From contig JBKHYJ010000095.1 in the NCBI GenBank assembly GCA_046565505.1, forward strand, positions 160,686 through 224,685: a DNA stretch of 64,000 nt. Direction: 5' to 3'. This DNA is from JBKHYJ01 sp046565505. Its GTDB lineage: Bacteria > Acidobacteriota > Blastocatellia > UBA7656. A model generated the notes under the pieces. The model made no database searches, was not told the DNA's origin, and was given only the letters and a program-made list of their open reading frames with translations. Every line of letters starts with the position of its first letter. The first letter of the stretch is position 1. Positions 1-8,246 of this stretch are shown piece after piece. Position numbers and translations under genes: made by a program.

Positions 1-1064
1 AGACCGTAGACTGGAACATCCGTGTCACGCTCGGGCTGCTGGGCGGGGACGCGGGCCGCTGGCGGCCTCACGTCAAGACGGCCAAGCTCGCCTTCGTCAT
101 GCGGAGGCTCCTCGCGCATGGGATAACCAGTTTCAAATGCTCCACGACGCTAGAGCTGTCGGCCGCGTGCGAGATGGGCGCGGACGACGTGCTGATCGCC
201 TACCCGCTCGTGAATGCCAACGCGAGGCGCGCGCTCGACATCGCCCGGAGTTTTCCGGCGACGGAGGTGTCGGCCCTGGTCGAAACTGAGGGGCAAATCA
301 GGACGTGGCAGGGGAGCCGCGCGGGCCTGTTCATAGACGTGAATCCGGGCATGGATCGCACGGGCTTAGAGCAAGGGCGCGTCGATGACATAGTCGAACT
401 CGCCCGCGCGATTCAATCGGCGGGGCTAGCCTTTCGGGGGCTGCATTACTACGACGGTCACCTTTCAAAATACGACCTCGGAGAGCGCGAGGTGGTCGCG
501 CATCGCGGCTACGACAGACTGATGGGAATCGTCGCGGCTTTCGAGCGGTCAGGCATACGCATAGGCGAGGTAATCACGGCAGGCACGCCCGCTTTCCCGT
601 GTACGCTCTCTTACGCGCCATTCGCCGACGGGCCTTTCGTTCACCGCGCATCGCCCGGCACCGTCGTCTATGGCGATTGCTCCAGCCTTGCGCAGTTGCC
701 TGCCGAATACGACTACCGGCCCGCGGCGGCCGTCGTATCGTCGGTCGTGTCTCATCCGGCGCCGGGCCGCATCACCTGCGACGCGGGCCACAAGACGGTG
801 TCGGCAGACGCCGGCGTGCCTACGTGCGCCGTGCTAGGCAGGCCGGACCTGTCACCCGCAAGGCCGAGCGAAGAGCACCTCCCCATCGACGTTGCGCCTG
901 GCTCAGAGCTGCCCGCCATAGGTGACGCGCTCTACCTCGTGCCCAGGCACGTGTGCCCGACCGTGAATAATTTCGACCACGCCTTGCTCGTGGGCGGGGG
1001 CAGAATCCTGGGCGTTGAGCAGGTAACCGCGCGCGGCCGCGAGTCGCCGCTCGCCGCCGGCTGA
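1..1064 (+). CDS. D-serine dehydratase / D-threonine aldolase-like PLP enzyme, 5' end outside window
   Basis: The frame is open from the left edge, so the N-terminus is missing; the first ATG inside (99) is not the start. The protein looks like a fold-type III PLP enzyme of the alanine racemase N-domain / D-serine deaminase family, which acts on D-amino acids such as D-threonine or D-serine. The visible start contains RPHVKTAKL, the family motif with the PLP-binding lysine. Near the C-terminus PRHVCPTVNNFD matches the His-x-Cys metal-binding motif of the metal-dependent members. YYDGHL and GDCSSLAQ lie at expected places. The stop is at 1062-1064 and the next gene is 140 bases away, so it looks like the last gene of its transcript. 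Family is secure; which D-amino acid it uses cannot be told. Confidence 0.85.
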   Translation, partial: TVDWNIRVTLGLLGGDAGRWRPHVKTAKLAFVMRRLLAHGITSFKCSTTLELSAACEMGADDVLIAYPLVNANARRALDIARSFPATEVSALVETEGQIRTWQGSRAGLFIDVNPGMDRTGLEQGRVDDIVELARAIQSAGLAFRGLHYYDGHLSKYDLGEREVVAHRGYDRLMGIVAAFERSGIRIGEVITAGTPAFPCTLSYAPFADGPFVHRASPGTVVYGDCSSLAQLPAEYDYRPAAAVVSSVVSHPAPGRITCDAGHKTVSADAGVPTCAVLGRPDLSPARPSEEHLPIDVAPGSELPAIGDALYLVPRHVCPTVNNFDHALLVGGGRILGVEQVTARGRESPLAAG

Positions 1065-1206
1065 CGCGCCGCGTGCCTGTCGATCATTACGTGAATCCCG
1101 CCGACATGCCGATCCCCGGATGGCAAGGGGTTTGCAGCGATTAGTCTCGTGAAGTGGTCTTTGCCTCGTCAGACAATTTCTTTCTCCCCAGAGAAGGGAA
1201 ACGGAA

Positions 1207-1449
1207 ATGTCAAAGAAGCGGAATTTGTCCGAAGACATTGGACTCATAGAGAACCTTGTACAAGATCAGTTCAACCTAATTGAATCCAGGTTGCGTGACC
1301 TCGATCAACCCAACAACCCTGATGAAGTCTTAAAGAAAGTCATAGTCACGTTAAACGAGCTGCAAGATTCCTGCACTCTCATAAAAGCACTGCTCGGCAA
1401 CATCAGGGACAACGATAACGGGCACTCCATAGAGGCGGGAGCAGGTTAA
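1207..1449 (+). CDS. Small hypothetical protein, 80 residues
   Basis: I do not recognise a family. The ATG follows a purine-rich stretch (AGAAGGGAAA) at a suitable distance. The protein is acidic, predicted mostly helical, soluble, without signal peptide or membrane segment; leucine/isoleucine spacing in residues 8-65 suggests a short coiled coil or helical hairpin. Codon use is more AT-rich than the neighbours (many AAG, AAC, ATA, TTA), which could mean recent acquisition or relaxed selection. It stands alone between the D-amino-acid enzyme and the BON-LysM gene. Confidence 0.55.
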   Translation: MSKKRNLSEDIGLIENLVQDQFNLIESRLRDLDQPNNPDEVLKKVIVTLNELQDSCTLIKALLGNIRDNDNGHSIEAGAG

Positions 1450-1735
1450 GCTTCGTTGACCGCCGCCGTAGCCCGCAGGCTGTTAATGGGATGCGGCTCG
1501 CCGTGTCGCGCACAGGTTACTGTGGATTATCCCGTTCCTGATTTTAGGACACTCTGCACGATTCTTATACTCGGCCGGCTCGCCGGCTCAGGCCTGTATC
1601 GACCGCGAGAGCGCCGCAGGGGCCGTTAAGCTTGCCTCACTCTCGGCCGGGCGGCGGCATTTTAGTTGCCTTAATTCATTTGGCGCTTGTGATGAACAGA
1701 ATCGTTAGAGCAACGATGCAAGACAGGAGAATGAC

Positions 1736-2230
1736 ATGGGAATCTTTGATAAAATGTTCGGAAGAGGGGCGACCGAAGACCACTCGGAGACGGCCAGGTT
1801 CGACGAGCTGAAACAAAAGTACAGCACCGCGCTGAACGTGCTCGACCAGCAGCACATTCAGTTGTACAACCTGCACCTTCAAGATAACAAACTATTCCTC
1901 AGGGGCGTGGCCCCTTCGCAGGAAGCCATCGACCAGGTATGGAATCAGATTAAACTGGTCAACCCCAACGCGGACGATGTAACGGTCGAGTTGTCCGTCG
2001 CGCAGTCGCAGGCGCAGACGGCCGCGGCAAACGCCGGGCAGACGAGCCAGCAGGGCGGGCAGACCTACACCGTTAAGAGCGGCGACACGCTGTCGAAGAT
2101 CAGCAAGCAGTATTACGGGGACTCGAACGAATTCATGCGCATCTTCTACGCCAACCGCGACAAGCTGAACGACCCGAACAAGATTCAGGTGGGCCAGCAG
2201 CTAGTCATCCCGCCGGACACGGACGCGTAA
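1736..2230 (+). CDS. BON-LysM domain protein (Kbp/YgaU-like)
   Basis: This 164-residue protein has a short N-terminus (MGIFDKMFG), a BON-like domain at about residues 25-88 and a LysM domain at about 110-160 (YTVKSGDTLSKISKQYYGD through VGQQLVIP). This is the architecture and approximate length of E. coli Kbp/YgaU, a cytoplasmic potassium-binding protein. There is no signal peptide, which agrees with a cytoplasmic Kbp-like role rather than cell-wall anchoring. A Gln/Ala-rich linker (about residues 88-108) joins the domains. The start is supported by CAGGAGAATGAC directly upstream. It is followed by the 2329 gene on the same strand after 98 bases; the two may be co-transcribed. Confidence 0.85.
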   Translation: MGIFDKMFGRGATEDHSETARFDELKQKYSTALNVLDQQHIQLYNLHLQDNKLFLRGVAPSQEAIDQVWNQIKLVNPNADDVTVELSVAQSQAQTAAANAGQTSQQGGQTYTVKSGDTLSKISKQYYGDSNEFMRIFYANRDKLNDPNKIQVGQQLVIPPDTDA

Positions 2231-2328
2231 TAGCTCAGAGCCGGAGAGGCGGGCCGCCCTTCGGCAAGCGCCGGCTCTCCGGCTCGTAAGTAATCTCACC
2301 GTGATTTCTACGCAAGGAGGTGCGAAGA

Positions 2329-2859
2329 GTGAATTGGATTAACCAGCTCGGGGGCATATTAGAGCAGTACACGGGGGCGGCGGCGAGCCAGGCTCCGTCC
2401 ACGGTCCAGGACGATTTCGATCAGTTCGCGCAGGTCGCGCCATCGGGGACGCTCGCAGACGGGCTGTCGGCGGCCTTCCGGTCCGACCAGACGCCGCCAT
2501 TCGGCCAGATGGTGGGGAATCTTTTCGGCCAGTCGAATGGGCACCAGCGCGCGGGCATTCTCAACACGCTAATATCGACGCTCGGCCCGACCCTCGTCGC
2601 GCAACTGCTGGCGCGCAGAGGCGCGTCGGGCCTCGCGGGGCTTCTGACGGGGGGGCGGCGGCAGGTGACGCCGGAGGAGGCTCAGCAAGTGCCGCCCGAG
2701 GCCGTCGAAGAGATCGCCGCGCAGGCGGAGAAGAAAGACCCGTCGGTCATAGACACGCTCAGTAATTTCTACGCCGATCACCCGACGCTCGTGAAAACGC
2801 TGGGCGGGGCGGCCCTCGCAATCGCGCTCGCGAGCATCGCCCAGCGTAACAGCGGCTGA
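2329..2859 (+). CDS. Hypothetical protein with C-terminal hydrophobic helix
   Basis: A GTG at 2320 would add three residues, but the Shine-Dalgarno AAGGAGG (2314-2320) overlaps that codon and sits eight bases before the GTG at 2329, so 2329 is the better start (176 residues). No family recognised. The N-terminus (NWINQLGGILEQYTG) looks amphipathic; residues 55-110 are rich in Gly, Leu and Gln; an Ala/Gly-rich hydrophobic stretch near the end (LGGAALAIALASIAQ) could be a membrane or packing helix. There is no signal peptide. It lies between the BON-LysM protein and a strong terminator, so it probably ends that transcript. Confidence 0.65.
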   Translation: MNWINQLGGILEQYTGAAASQAPSTVQDDFDQFAQVAPSGTLADGLSAAFRSDQTPPFGQMVGNLFGQSNGHQRAGILNTLISTLGPTLVAQLLARRGASGLAGLLTGGRRQVTPEEAQQVPPEAVEEIAAQAEKKDPSVIDTLSNFYADHPTLVKTLGGAALAIALASIAQRNSG

Positions 2860-2922
2860 GCATCGCGGGGCATGTGTGGTTCATGAGCAGGCGCAGGGGC
2901 GCGGGCGAAACCTGTAGATAAG

Positions 2923-2968
2923 AAGCGGCGCTGATTGGTTCGATCATCAATCAGCGCCGCTTTGTTTT
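2923..2968. terminator. Intrinsic terminator, probably bidirectional
   Basis: A perfect 14-base-pair stem (arms 2924-2937 and 2948-2961) with a 10-base loop is followed by TTTGTTTT on the plus strand. It lies between the plus-strand gene ending at 2859 and the minus-strand hemerythrin gene ending at 2995, so it can serve both. Confidence 0.85.
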
Positions 2969-2994
2969 GCCGCTTACGCGACGAAGCGAGGCGG

Positions 2995-3453
2995 CTACTT
3001 CTGCTTGTTGATGGCGGTTGCGGACTTGCCCTGCTTCATCTGTTGCATCTGCCGGCCCATCTCCTGGAGCCGCGACTCGCCGAGTATCCGCTCGGCCTTC
3101 GGGAACATCTCGTTCTGTTCTTCCTCCACGTGATGCTCCACCGATTCGCGCAGCTCCGTGAGCTTGTCCATGAAGTCGTCGTCCCCGGGGTTGAGGCGCG
3201 ACATCTCCGCCAGGATTTCATCCACCTCCCTGTGCTCTTCTAAAGACTCGGGGATCATGTCGCTGGTCTCTTCGTGGTTCTTCAGCGCGGAATAAAAGAC
3301 CTGCTCCTCGACCTGCGTGTGCAGCGTGAGGGCGTTCTTGAGCTGAAGGAACGTGTCCCTGGCCGAGCGGTCGCCTTTGTCGGCGGTCTCAAGCTGATCC
3401 ATCATGCCCGCCGCTTCCTCGTGGTCTCGTATCAATAACTCTATCGCGTTCAT
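2995..3453 (-). CDS. Hemerythrin HHE cation-binding domain protein
   Basis: A 152-residue protein with the hemerythrin-like HHE four-helix fold: iron ligands are expected from LIRDHEEA (near residue 10), LHTQVEEQVFY (near 45), LEEHREVDE (near 73) and HHVEEEQNEMFP (near 108). Such proteins bind a di-iron centre and are associated with oxygen or nitrosative-stress sensing or repair; the exact role here is unknown. The tail (MGRQMQQMKQGKS) is Gln/Met/Lys rich. The start is fixed by AAGGAGGGACTAAAGA before the ATG. A candidate promoter lies at 3495-3523. It is transcribed divergently from the M14 peptidase gene and stands alone. Confidence 0.88.
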   Translation of the reverse strand: MNAIELLIRDHEEAAGMMDQLETADKGDRSARDTFLQLKNALTLHTQVEEQVFYSALKNHEETSDMIPESLEEHREVDEILAEMSRLNPGDDDFMDKLTELRESVEHHVEEEQNEMFPKAERILGESRLQEMGRQMQQMKQGKSATAINKQK

Positions 3454-3494
3454 TCTTTAGTCCCTCCTTGAACTTAAGTCACTTAACGTCGTCG

Positions 3495-3523
3495 TCATTA
3501 GCCAACCATATATCAGGTTGCAA
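3495..3523 (-). promoter_or_regulatory. Candidate sigma-70-type promoter of the hemerythrin gene
   Basis: Reading the minus strand, TTGCAA (3523-3518) and TAATGA (3500-3495) are separated by 17 bases, about 40 bases upstream of the start codon. The match to consensus is partial. The rest of the 302-base gap 3454-3755 shows nothing else I can support. Confidence 0.35.
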
Positions 3524-3755
3524 TCCCCGTACCTGCCCGGCCGCGCCCGCAACGGACGAAACCCGGTCAAATAAGGCCCCCGCGTGCAGCGACTCAAGAC
3601 AGGAAACAAAGAGGGCATGAGCGACGAATGAGAGCGCCTCCCCTGCCGCCGTCCGTCGCCGGGCGCTCGTGGCTTGTTACGCCCTTACCAGACGGCGCTG
3701 ATTTCCGTTACTATGCCCTTTCTTTTATTACTCTGTTACAGGCGGTCTCTCGATT

Positions 3756-6635
3756 ATGCTGAAAAGAACAACGCTGTTTGCCATGATCTGGTTCATCTCC
3801 GCGGCGAGCGTGGTCGCACAGGATAAATTCGATTTCTACTCGCGCGGGCCCTACGCCCCGGCCGTGCCGCGGCCTTCTTCAATCACGGGCTACGAGCCAG
3901 GGCAGTTTCAGACTCCGCATGGCGAGGTGGCGCGCGTGATAGAGAAGATTGCCGCCGCCTCGCCCGAGCGCGTGCGAGTCATCGAGAACGGCGAAACGTG
4001 GGAGCACCGCAAGCTCTACCTGATCATAGTCTCTGCCCCGGAAAACCTCGCGCGACTTGATGAGATTAAAGCGGACCTGGGCAAGCTCGCGGACCCGCGA
4101 AGGCTGACCGGCGACGAGGCGGACAAGGTCGCGCGCTCGACGCCGGTCGTCGTCTGGCTGAATTACGGCATTCATGGCAATGAGTCCGCCAGCTACGAAG
4201 CCGTTCAGCAGGTGCTTTACCAGCTCGCGGCCTCCAACGAGCCGCGGACGCTAGAGATTCTGAAGAACGTCGTCATAGTCATAAACGCCATGCACAACCC
4301 GGACGGCCACGAGCGATTCGCCGTCTGGGAGAACTCCGTGGCCGTCGGCGACCCGGAGACGTTCAGCATAGAGCACCGCGAGCCGTTCCAGATTTATGGA
4401 CGCGGCAATCATTACCGCTTCGACATGAATCGCGACATGCTCGCGCTAACGCAGCCGGAAAATCACGCCGTGCTGCGGGGCGTGCGCGATTGGCACCCGC
4501 AGGTCTTCGTGGACCATCACGGGCAGGTCGCGTCCTATTTTTTCCCGCCCGCGGCCGAGCCTATCAACAAGAACCTGCCCGTCGATAACGCAAAGCTCTG
4601 GTACGACAAATTCGGCAGAGGCAACGCGGCCGCCTTCGACCGCTACGGGTGGAATTATTACGTGCGGCATGTGTTCGATATTTACTACGCGGGCTACATG
4701 GATTCGTGGTCTTCGCTGAGGGGGGCCACGGGCATGACTTACGAGACCGATGGCGGCGGCCCGCGCTCGCTGCAGGTCAAGCGCGACGACGAGACGATAC
4801 TCACCTTCCGCCAGGGCGTCGCCAAGCACTTCACCGCCTCGATGGCTACGCTTGAGACAGCCGCCGATAACCGCGAAGCGCGGCTGAAGGATTACTATTC
4901 GTTCTTCAAGACAGGGATGGACGAAGGGCGCACGGGGCAAATGAAGCGAGTCGTCCTGCTCCCCAGCCGCGACCCCGGCCGCGCCGCGGGTCTGGTCCGC
5001 AACCTGGTCCGGCAAGGCATCGAAGTCACAATAGCCCGCGAAGGCTTTCGCTCGGCCTCCGCGCACGACTATCTGGGCTCGGCCGCCGCGCCGCGGGAGT
5101 TCCCGGCGGGCGCTTACGTGATCGACCTCAACCAGCCTATGAAGCGGCTGGCGAAGGCTCACCTCGAACCCGCCTCCGAGCTTGACCAGACGTTCATCAA
5201 AGCGGAGCTGGAGCGGCGCGCGCGCAACGAGGCGCGCGGCAAGAACGTCGCGAAAGAAGACCCGGAGTTTTACGACATAACTTCGTGGTCGCTGCCGCTC
5301 GCGTCGGGGGTCGAGGCCTACTGGACCGAAGACGCCCCCGCGATAAGCGGCTCGCAGGTGAACGAAACGACGGCCGCCGCCGACCCCGGCGCGCAAGAAG
5401 CACACGCGGGCGCGCTTGCAGCGGCCGACTCGCGGCCGATCCCCGGGCTGAGTGGAAGCGTCGAAGGCGGGCGCGCGAACACGGCTTACGTCATCCGCTA
5501 CGGGACGGACGCGGCGTCGAAGCTCGCCGTCGCGCTGCTCGACGAAGGGTTCAAGGTCGCTGTGGCGACGAGGCAACTGAACGCGGGCGGGCGCGACTGG
5601 CCCGCCGGCACGCTCATCGTTCGCGTGCACCGAAACCCCGAAACGCTTCACGCGCGCATGGCGGCGCTCGCTGCGGCGACGGGCGCACAGGTCTACGCAG
5701 TGAATTCGGCCTTCGCGGAAGCAGGCGACACGGGCATAGGGTCGGAGTCAATCGTGAGCCTCAAGCAGCCGCGCGTCGCGGTCGTTTGGGATGAGGGCAC
5801 GAACCCCACCAGCTATGGCGCGATGTGGTACAGCTTCGAGCGTACCTACAAACTCCGTTTCACGCCCGTCACCATCAACGCGCTCAAGTCGGTTGACCTG
5901 TCGAAGTTCAACGTAATCATTCTGCCGGATGGCAGCGGCGGGGCTTACAATTCGGCGCTCGGCAAAGACGGCGTTGAGAAATTGAAAGCATGGGTGGGCG
6001 GCGGAGGCGTGCTGGTGGGCGTAGGCGGAGGTGCCGTCATGTTCGCTAACAAAGATGTCGACCTCACGTCATCGCGTCTCGTCGGGTCGGACGAGGCCGC
6101 GCCCTCCGGCGGGGCGGCCGAGCAGCCATCCCAGACACAGGCGGCCATCAAAGGCCCCGTGCCTTCCGACCCCGCGAAACAGAAAGAGACCGAGAAGAAG
6201 CCTAAAGAGAAGCGACAGGAGGCCGAAGCCGCGGTCAAGCCCGAATCGCAGGCCGCCGCCAAGAAAGGCCCCACGGAGCCTGCCGCAGTGCCGGGGGCCG
6301 CGTTCCGCGCGCGCGTCAACCGTAATCACTTTCTGTCTTACGGGTACGACTCGGATACGATAGTCGTGTTGATGGAGGGTGACGCATTCTTCCGCCCATC
6401 GAAAGAGGGCGCAAACGTCATCACCTTCGACCAGGATCGGGCCTTAAGCGTCGCCGGTTTCACCTGGCCCGGCAACACGGAAGAGCTGCTGCGCGGCACG
6501 TCCTACGTGGTAGACGAGCCGAGGGGCGGCGGCCACGTAATACTGTTTGCCGAAGACCCGAATTTCAGATACCTGTGGCGGACGACGGCGCAATTCTTTT
6601 TAAACTCGATCCTGCTCGCGCCGTCGCTCCAGTGA
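3756..6635 (+). CDS. Secreted M14-family zinc carboxypeptidase with C-terminal GATase-like domain
   Basis: A 959-residue exported metallopeptidase. The signal peptide is about residues 1-22 (cleavage after VVAQ). The zinc site is H140-x-x-E143 (GIHGNES); NPDGHERF, FDMNRD and a downstream HH pair (about 254-255, DHHGQV) are further M14 landmarks. After the catalytic domain comes a long middle region, and from about 675 a Rossmann-like, class I glutamine-amidotransferase-type domain (VAVVWDEGTNPTSYG, VIILPDGSGG, VGVGGGAV). Between about 790 and 855 this last domain is interrupted by a Lys/Glu/Pro/Ala low-complexity stretch. Likely role: periplasmic peptide degradation, consistent with the many other secreted peptidases in the window. 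Single gene; no clear promoter. Confidence 0.88.
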   Translation: MLKRTTLFAMIWFISAASVVAQDKFDFYSRGPYAPAVPRPSSITGYEPGQFQTPHGEVARVIEKIAAASPERVRVIENGETWEHRKLYLIIVSAPENLARLDEIKADLGKLADPRRLTGDEADKVARSTPVVVWLNYGIHGNESASYEAVQQVLYQLAASNEPRTLEILKNVVIVINAMHNPDGHERFAVWENSVAVGDPETFSIEHREPFQIYGRGNHYRFDMNRDMLALTQPENHAVLRGVRDWHPQVFVDHHGQVASYFFPPAAEPINKNLPVDNAKLWYDKFGRGNAAAFDRYGWNYYVRHVFDIYYAGYMDSWSSLRGATGMTYETDGGGPRSLQVKRDDETILTFRQGVAKHFTASMATLETAADNREARLKDYYSFFKTGMDEGRTGQMKRVVLLPSRDPGRAAGLVRNLVRQGIEVTIAREGFRSASAHDYLGSAAAPREFPAGAYVIDLNQPMKRLAKAHLEPASELDQTFIKAELERRARNEARGKNVAKEDPEFYDITSWSLPLASGVEAYWTEDAPAISGSQVNETTAAADPGAQEAHAGALAAADSRPIPGLSGSVEGGRANTAYVIRYGTDAASKLAVALLDEGFKVAVATRQLNAGGRDWPAGTLIVRVHRNPETLHARMAALAAATGAQVYAVNSAFAEAGDTGIGSESIVSLKQPRVAVVWDEGTNPTSYGAMWYSFERTYKLRFTPVTINALKSVDLSKFNVIILPDGSGGAYNSALGKDGVEKLKAWVGGGGVLVGVGGGAVMFANKDVDLTSSRLVGSDEAAPSGGAAEQPSQTQAAIKGPVPSDPAKQKETEKKPKEKRQEAEAAVKPESQAAAKKGPTEPAAVPGAAFRARVNRNHFLSYGYDSDTIVVLMEGDAFFRPSKEGANVITFDQDRALSVAGFTWPGNTEELLRGTSYVVDEPRGGGHVILFAEDPNFRYLWRTTAQFFLNSILLAPSLQ

Positions 6636-6709
6636 GCCGGGCTGCGCTTACGGTCGAGATTCGCGCGGGTTCGGGCCGCTATGCTACGGTAGGCCGCGGG
6701 CCCGTCGCT

Positions 6710-7279
6710 CTATTCGTTTTTCAGGGCTTGCTTTCCGGGGGCGGACCTGTGGCGGGTGAAATAATCGGATATGTAGTCCTTCATCCCGAACTCCATCCAG
6801 CTCATCCCATACTCTTTGGCTTCGGACTTGGCGCGCTCGGCCGTCCAGTTTTCATGCGTGATGCGGTAGATGGCAACGACGGTCCCTGTCCTGTCAGACC
6901 CGCGCTTGCAGTGCAGAAAGATCGGGCCGTTTTCGGGCTCGTCTATTATCTCCAGGGCGCGCGCGACCTGCCGGTCGTCGGGTCGGCTGAGCCCGGCCAG
7001 CGCGACGCTGAAATAGTGCAAGCCGGCCGCCTCTGCCTCTTTCTGCTCAGCCCTTGTGTTTTCGTCTTCGCCGCGCAGGTTGATGATCGTTTTTATGCCA
7101 AGCTCCGAAAGCTTTTTAATGCCGCCCGCGAGCGGCTGGCCGCCGCGATACAGCTTGTCACTCACCTTATGAAAATTGGGTAACTCTTTATACCTGGGCT
7201 CGCTTTGAGCAAAGCCCGCCGACGACAGTAGCGCGAGCGTCACGGCCACGACGCCCAACCTGCTAATTCTATAGATCAC
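6710..7279 (-). CDS. Secreted dual-specificity/tyrosine phosphatase-like protein, copy 1
   Basis: A 189-residue protein with a signal peptide (about residues 1-25, ending GFAQ) and a cysteine-phosphatase core: FLHCKRGSDRTGT carries the HCx5R phosphate-binding loop, with the general layout of DSP/PTPase-like proteins (IINLRGEDEN earlier in the chain). The start is GTG at 7279 with GGGAG upstream. It would act outside the cytoplasm, on phosphoproteins, phospholipid head groups or inositol phosphates; the substrate is unknown. It has a paralogue in the same orientation immediately upstream (7485-8072), separated by a strong hairpin, which suggests tandem duplication and separate transcription. 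Confidence 0.82.
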   Translation of the reverse strand: MIYRISRLGVVAVTLALLSSAGFAQSEPRYKELPNFHKVSDKLYRGGQPLAGGIKKLSELGIKTIINLRGEDENTRAEQKEAEAAGLHYFSVALAGLSRPDDRQVARALEIIDEPENGPIFLHCKRGSDRTGTVVAIYRITHENWTAERAKSEAKEYGMSWMEFGMKDYISDYFTRHRSAPGKQALKNE

Positions 7280-7412
7280 TAATTGAACACTCCCGAGACG
7301 TATTGAGACGTTATCGCGTATACATCTATGATACGCGAGGCGCTTTCAGGGATGCAATAAGACTGTATTGCGAATTGATTGTATAAATCCCGCGGGGTAT
7401 GAGGTGTGGGGA

Positions 7413-7467
7413 GAAATACGCGCGGGCCCGCGCGGATGCCGGATGCGCGCGGGCCCGCGCGTATTTC
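7413..7467. terminator. 22-bp perfect GC-rich hairpin between the phosphatase paralogues
   Basis: Arms 7413-7434 and 7446-7467 are exact reverse complements (22 base pairs, 11-base loop). Each arm also contains the palindrome GCGCGGGCCCGCGC, so alternative folds and a cruciform are possible. Only a short TTTC follows the stem on the minus strand, so it is an atypical terminator or a repeat-like element. It lies just downstream of the gene at 7485-8072. Confidence 0.7.
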
Positions 7468-7484
7468 TTCGTTCGATTAATCCT

Positions 7485-8072
7485 TCATTTGGTCGAGGTA
7501 ACAGTCGCGTCTTTGCGGCTCATGCGGGAGAAGTAAGCGTAAACGTAATCCTTGAGCGCGCCGTGCCCGTAGCCGTAGTCGAAGTCGTATTGCTTCATCT
7601 CCTGAAACGCCTGGTCGGCCGTCCAGTCGTCATGCGTCATCCGGTAGATGGCCGTCATCGCGCCCGTGCGGTGGCGGCCGCCCTTGCAGTGAACGAAGAT
7701 GGGCTGGTTAGCCGGGTCGTTTATTATCTTCAAAAACTCCGCGGTCTGTTCGGGCGCGGGCCACGCCTTATCGCTCATCGGTATGCGATAAAATTTCATC
7801 CCGGCCGCTTCGACCATCCGCTGCTCGTCGGCCTCGCCTTCGCGCTGTAGGTCGATCACGGTCTTTACGCCCATCAGGCTCAGCTCCCGGTAGTCTTCCT
7901 CTTTCGGCTGAGCGCCCCTGTAATAGCTCTCGTTGACGCAGCCGAAGTTCTTGATGTGAGTCTTTCGTGATGAATCGCGCTGCGCCGCGTGGGCGGCTGT
8001 CAGCATGGCGAGGGCGATCAGCACGGCCGCTAAAGAGCCGGAAATCGGTGAGAGTCTTCTGACGACGCGCAT
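7485..8072 (-). CDS. Secreted dual-specificity/tyrosine phosphatase-like protein, copy 2
   Basis: A 195-residue paralogue of the 6710-7279 protein. It has a positively charged N-terminus and a hydrophobic signal segment (about residues 12-30, ending AHAAQ). FVHCKGGRHRTGA is the HCx5R active-site loop, and the segment after it (YRMTHDDWTADQA) is close to the corresponding segment of copy 1 (YRITHENWTAERA). The start codon ATG is preceded by CCAGGAGATTTTATA. The two copies differ most in their N-terminal halves, so they may have different partners. Probably exported; substrate unknown. Confidence 0.82.
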   Translation of the reverse strand: MRVVRRLSPISGSLAAVLIALAMLTAAHAAQRDSSRKTHIKNFGCVNESYYRGAQPKEEDYRELSLMGVKTVIDLQREGEADEQRMVEAAGMKFYRIPMSDKAWPAPEQTAEFLKIINDPANQPIFVHCKGGRHRTGAMTAIYRMTHDDWTADQAFQEMKQYDFDYGYGHGALKDYVYAYFSRMSRKDATVTSTK

Positions 8073-8246
8073 TATAAAATCTCCTGGTTAACGTGACAAA
8101 CGGCCATTCGGTTTCCGCCACATGTTCCGCTATGATACCTTCATGCTTTCTTCGCCGCAATCGGAAAATAATCCGGCGCGGGCCTGCGGCGGCGCGAGCG
8201 AGCGGCGCTCGGCCGGGCCCGCACGGGACCAGGAGGCGACAAACCA

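Noticed and set aside
2931..2952. tRNA-like GGTTCGA stretch
   Set aside because: It is the loop of the terminator hairpin at 2923-2968; no acceptor or anticodon arms fit.
4446..5651. 401-codon open frame on the minus strand
   Set aside because: It lies fully inside the M14 peptidase gene, is Arg/Val/Gly-rich, and has no family resemblance; a shadow of GC-rich coding DNA.
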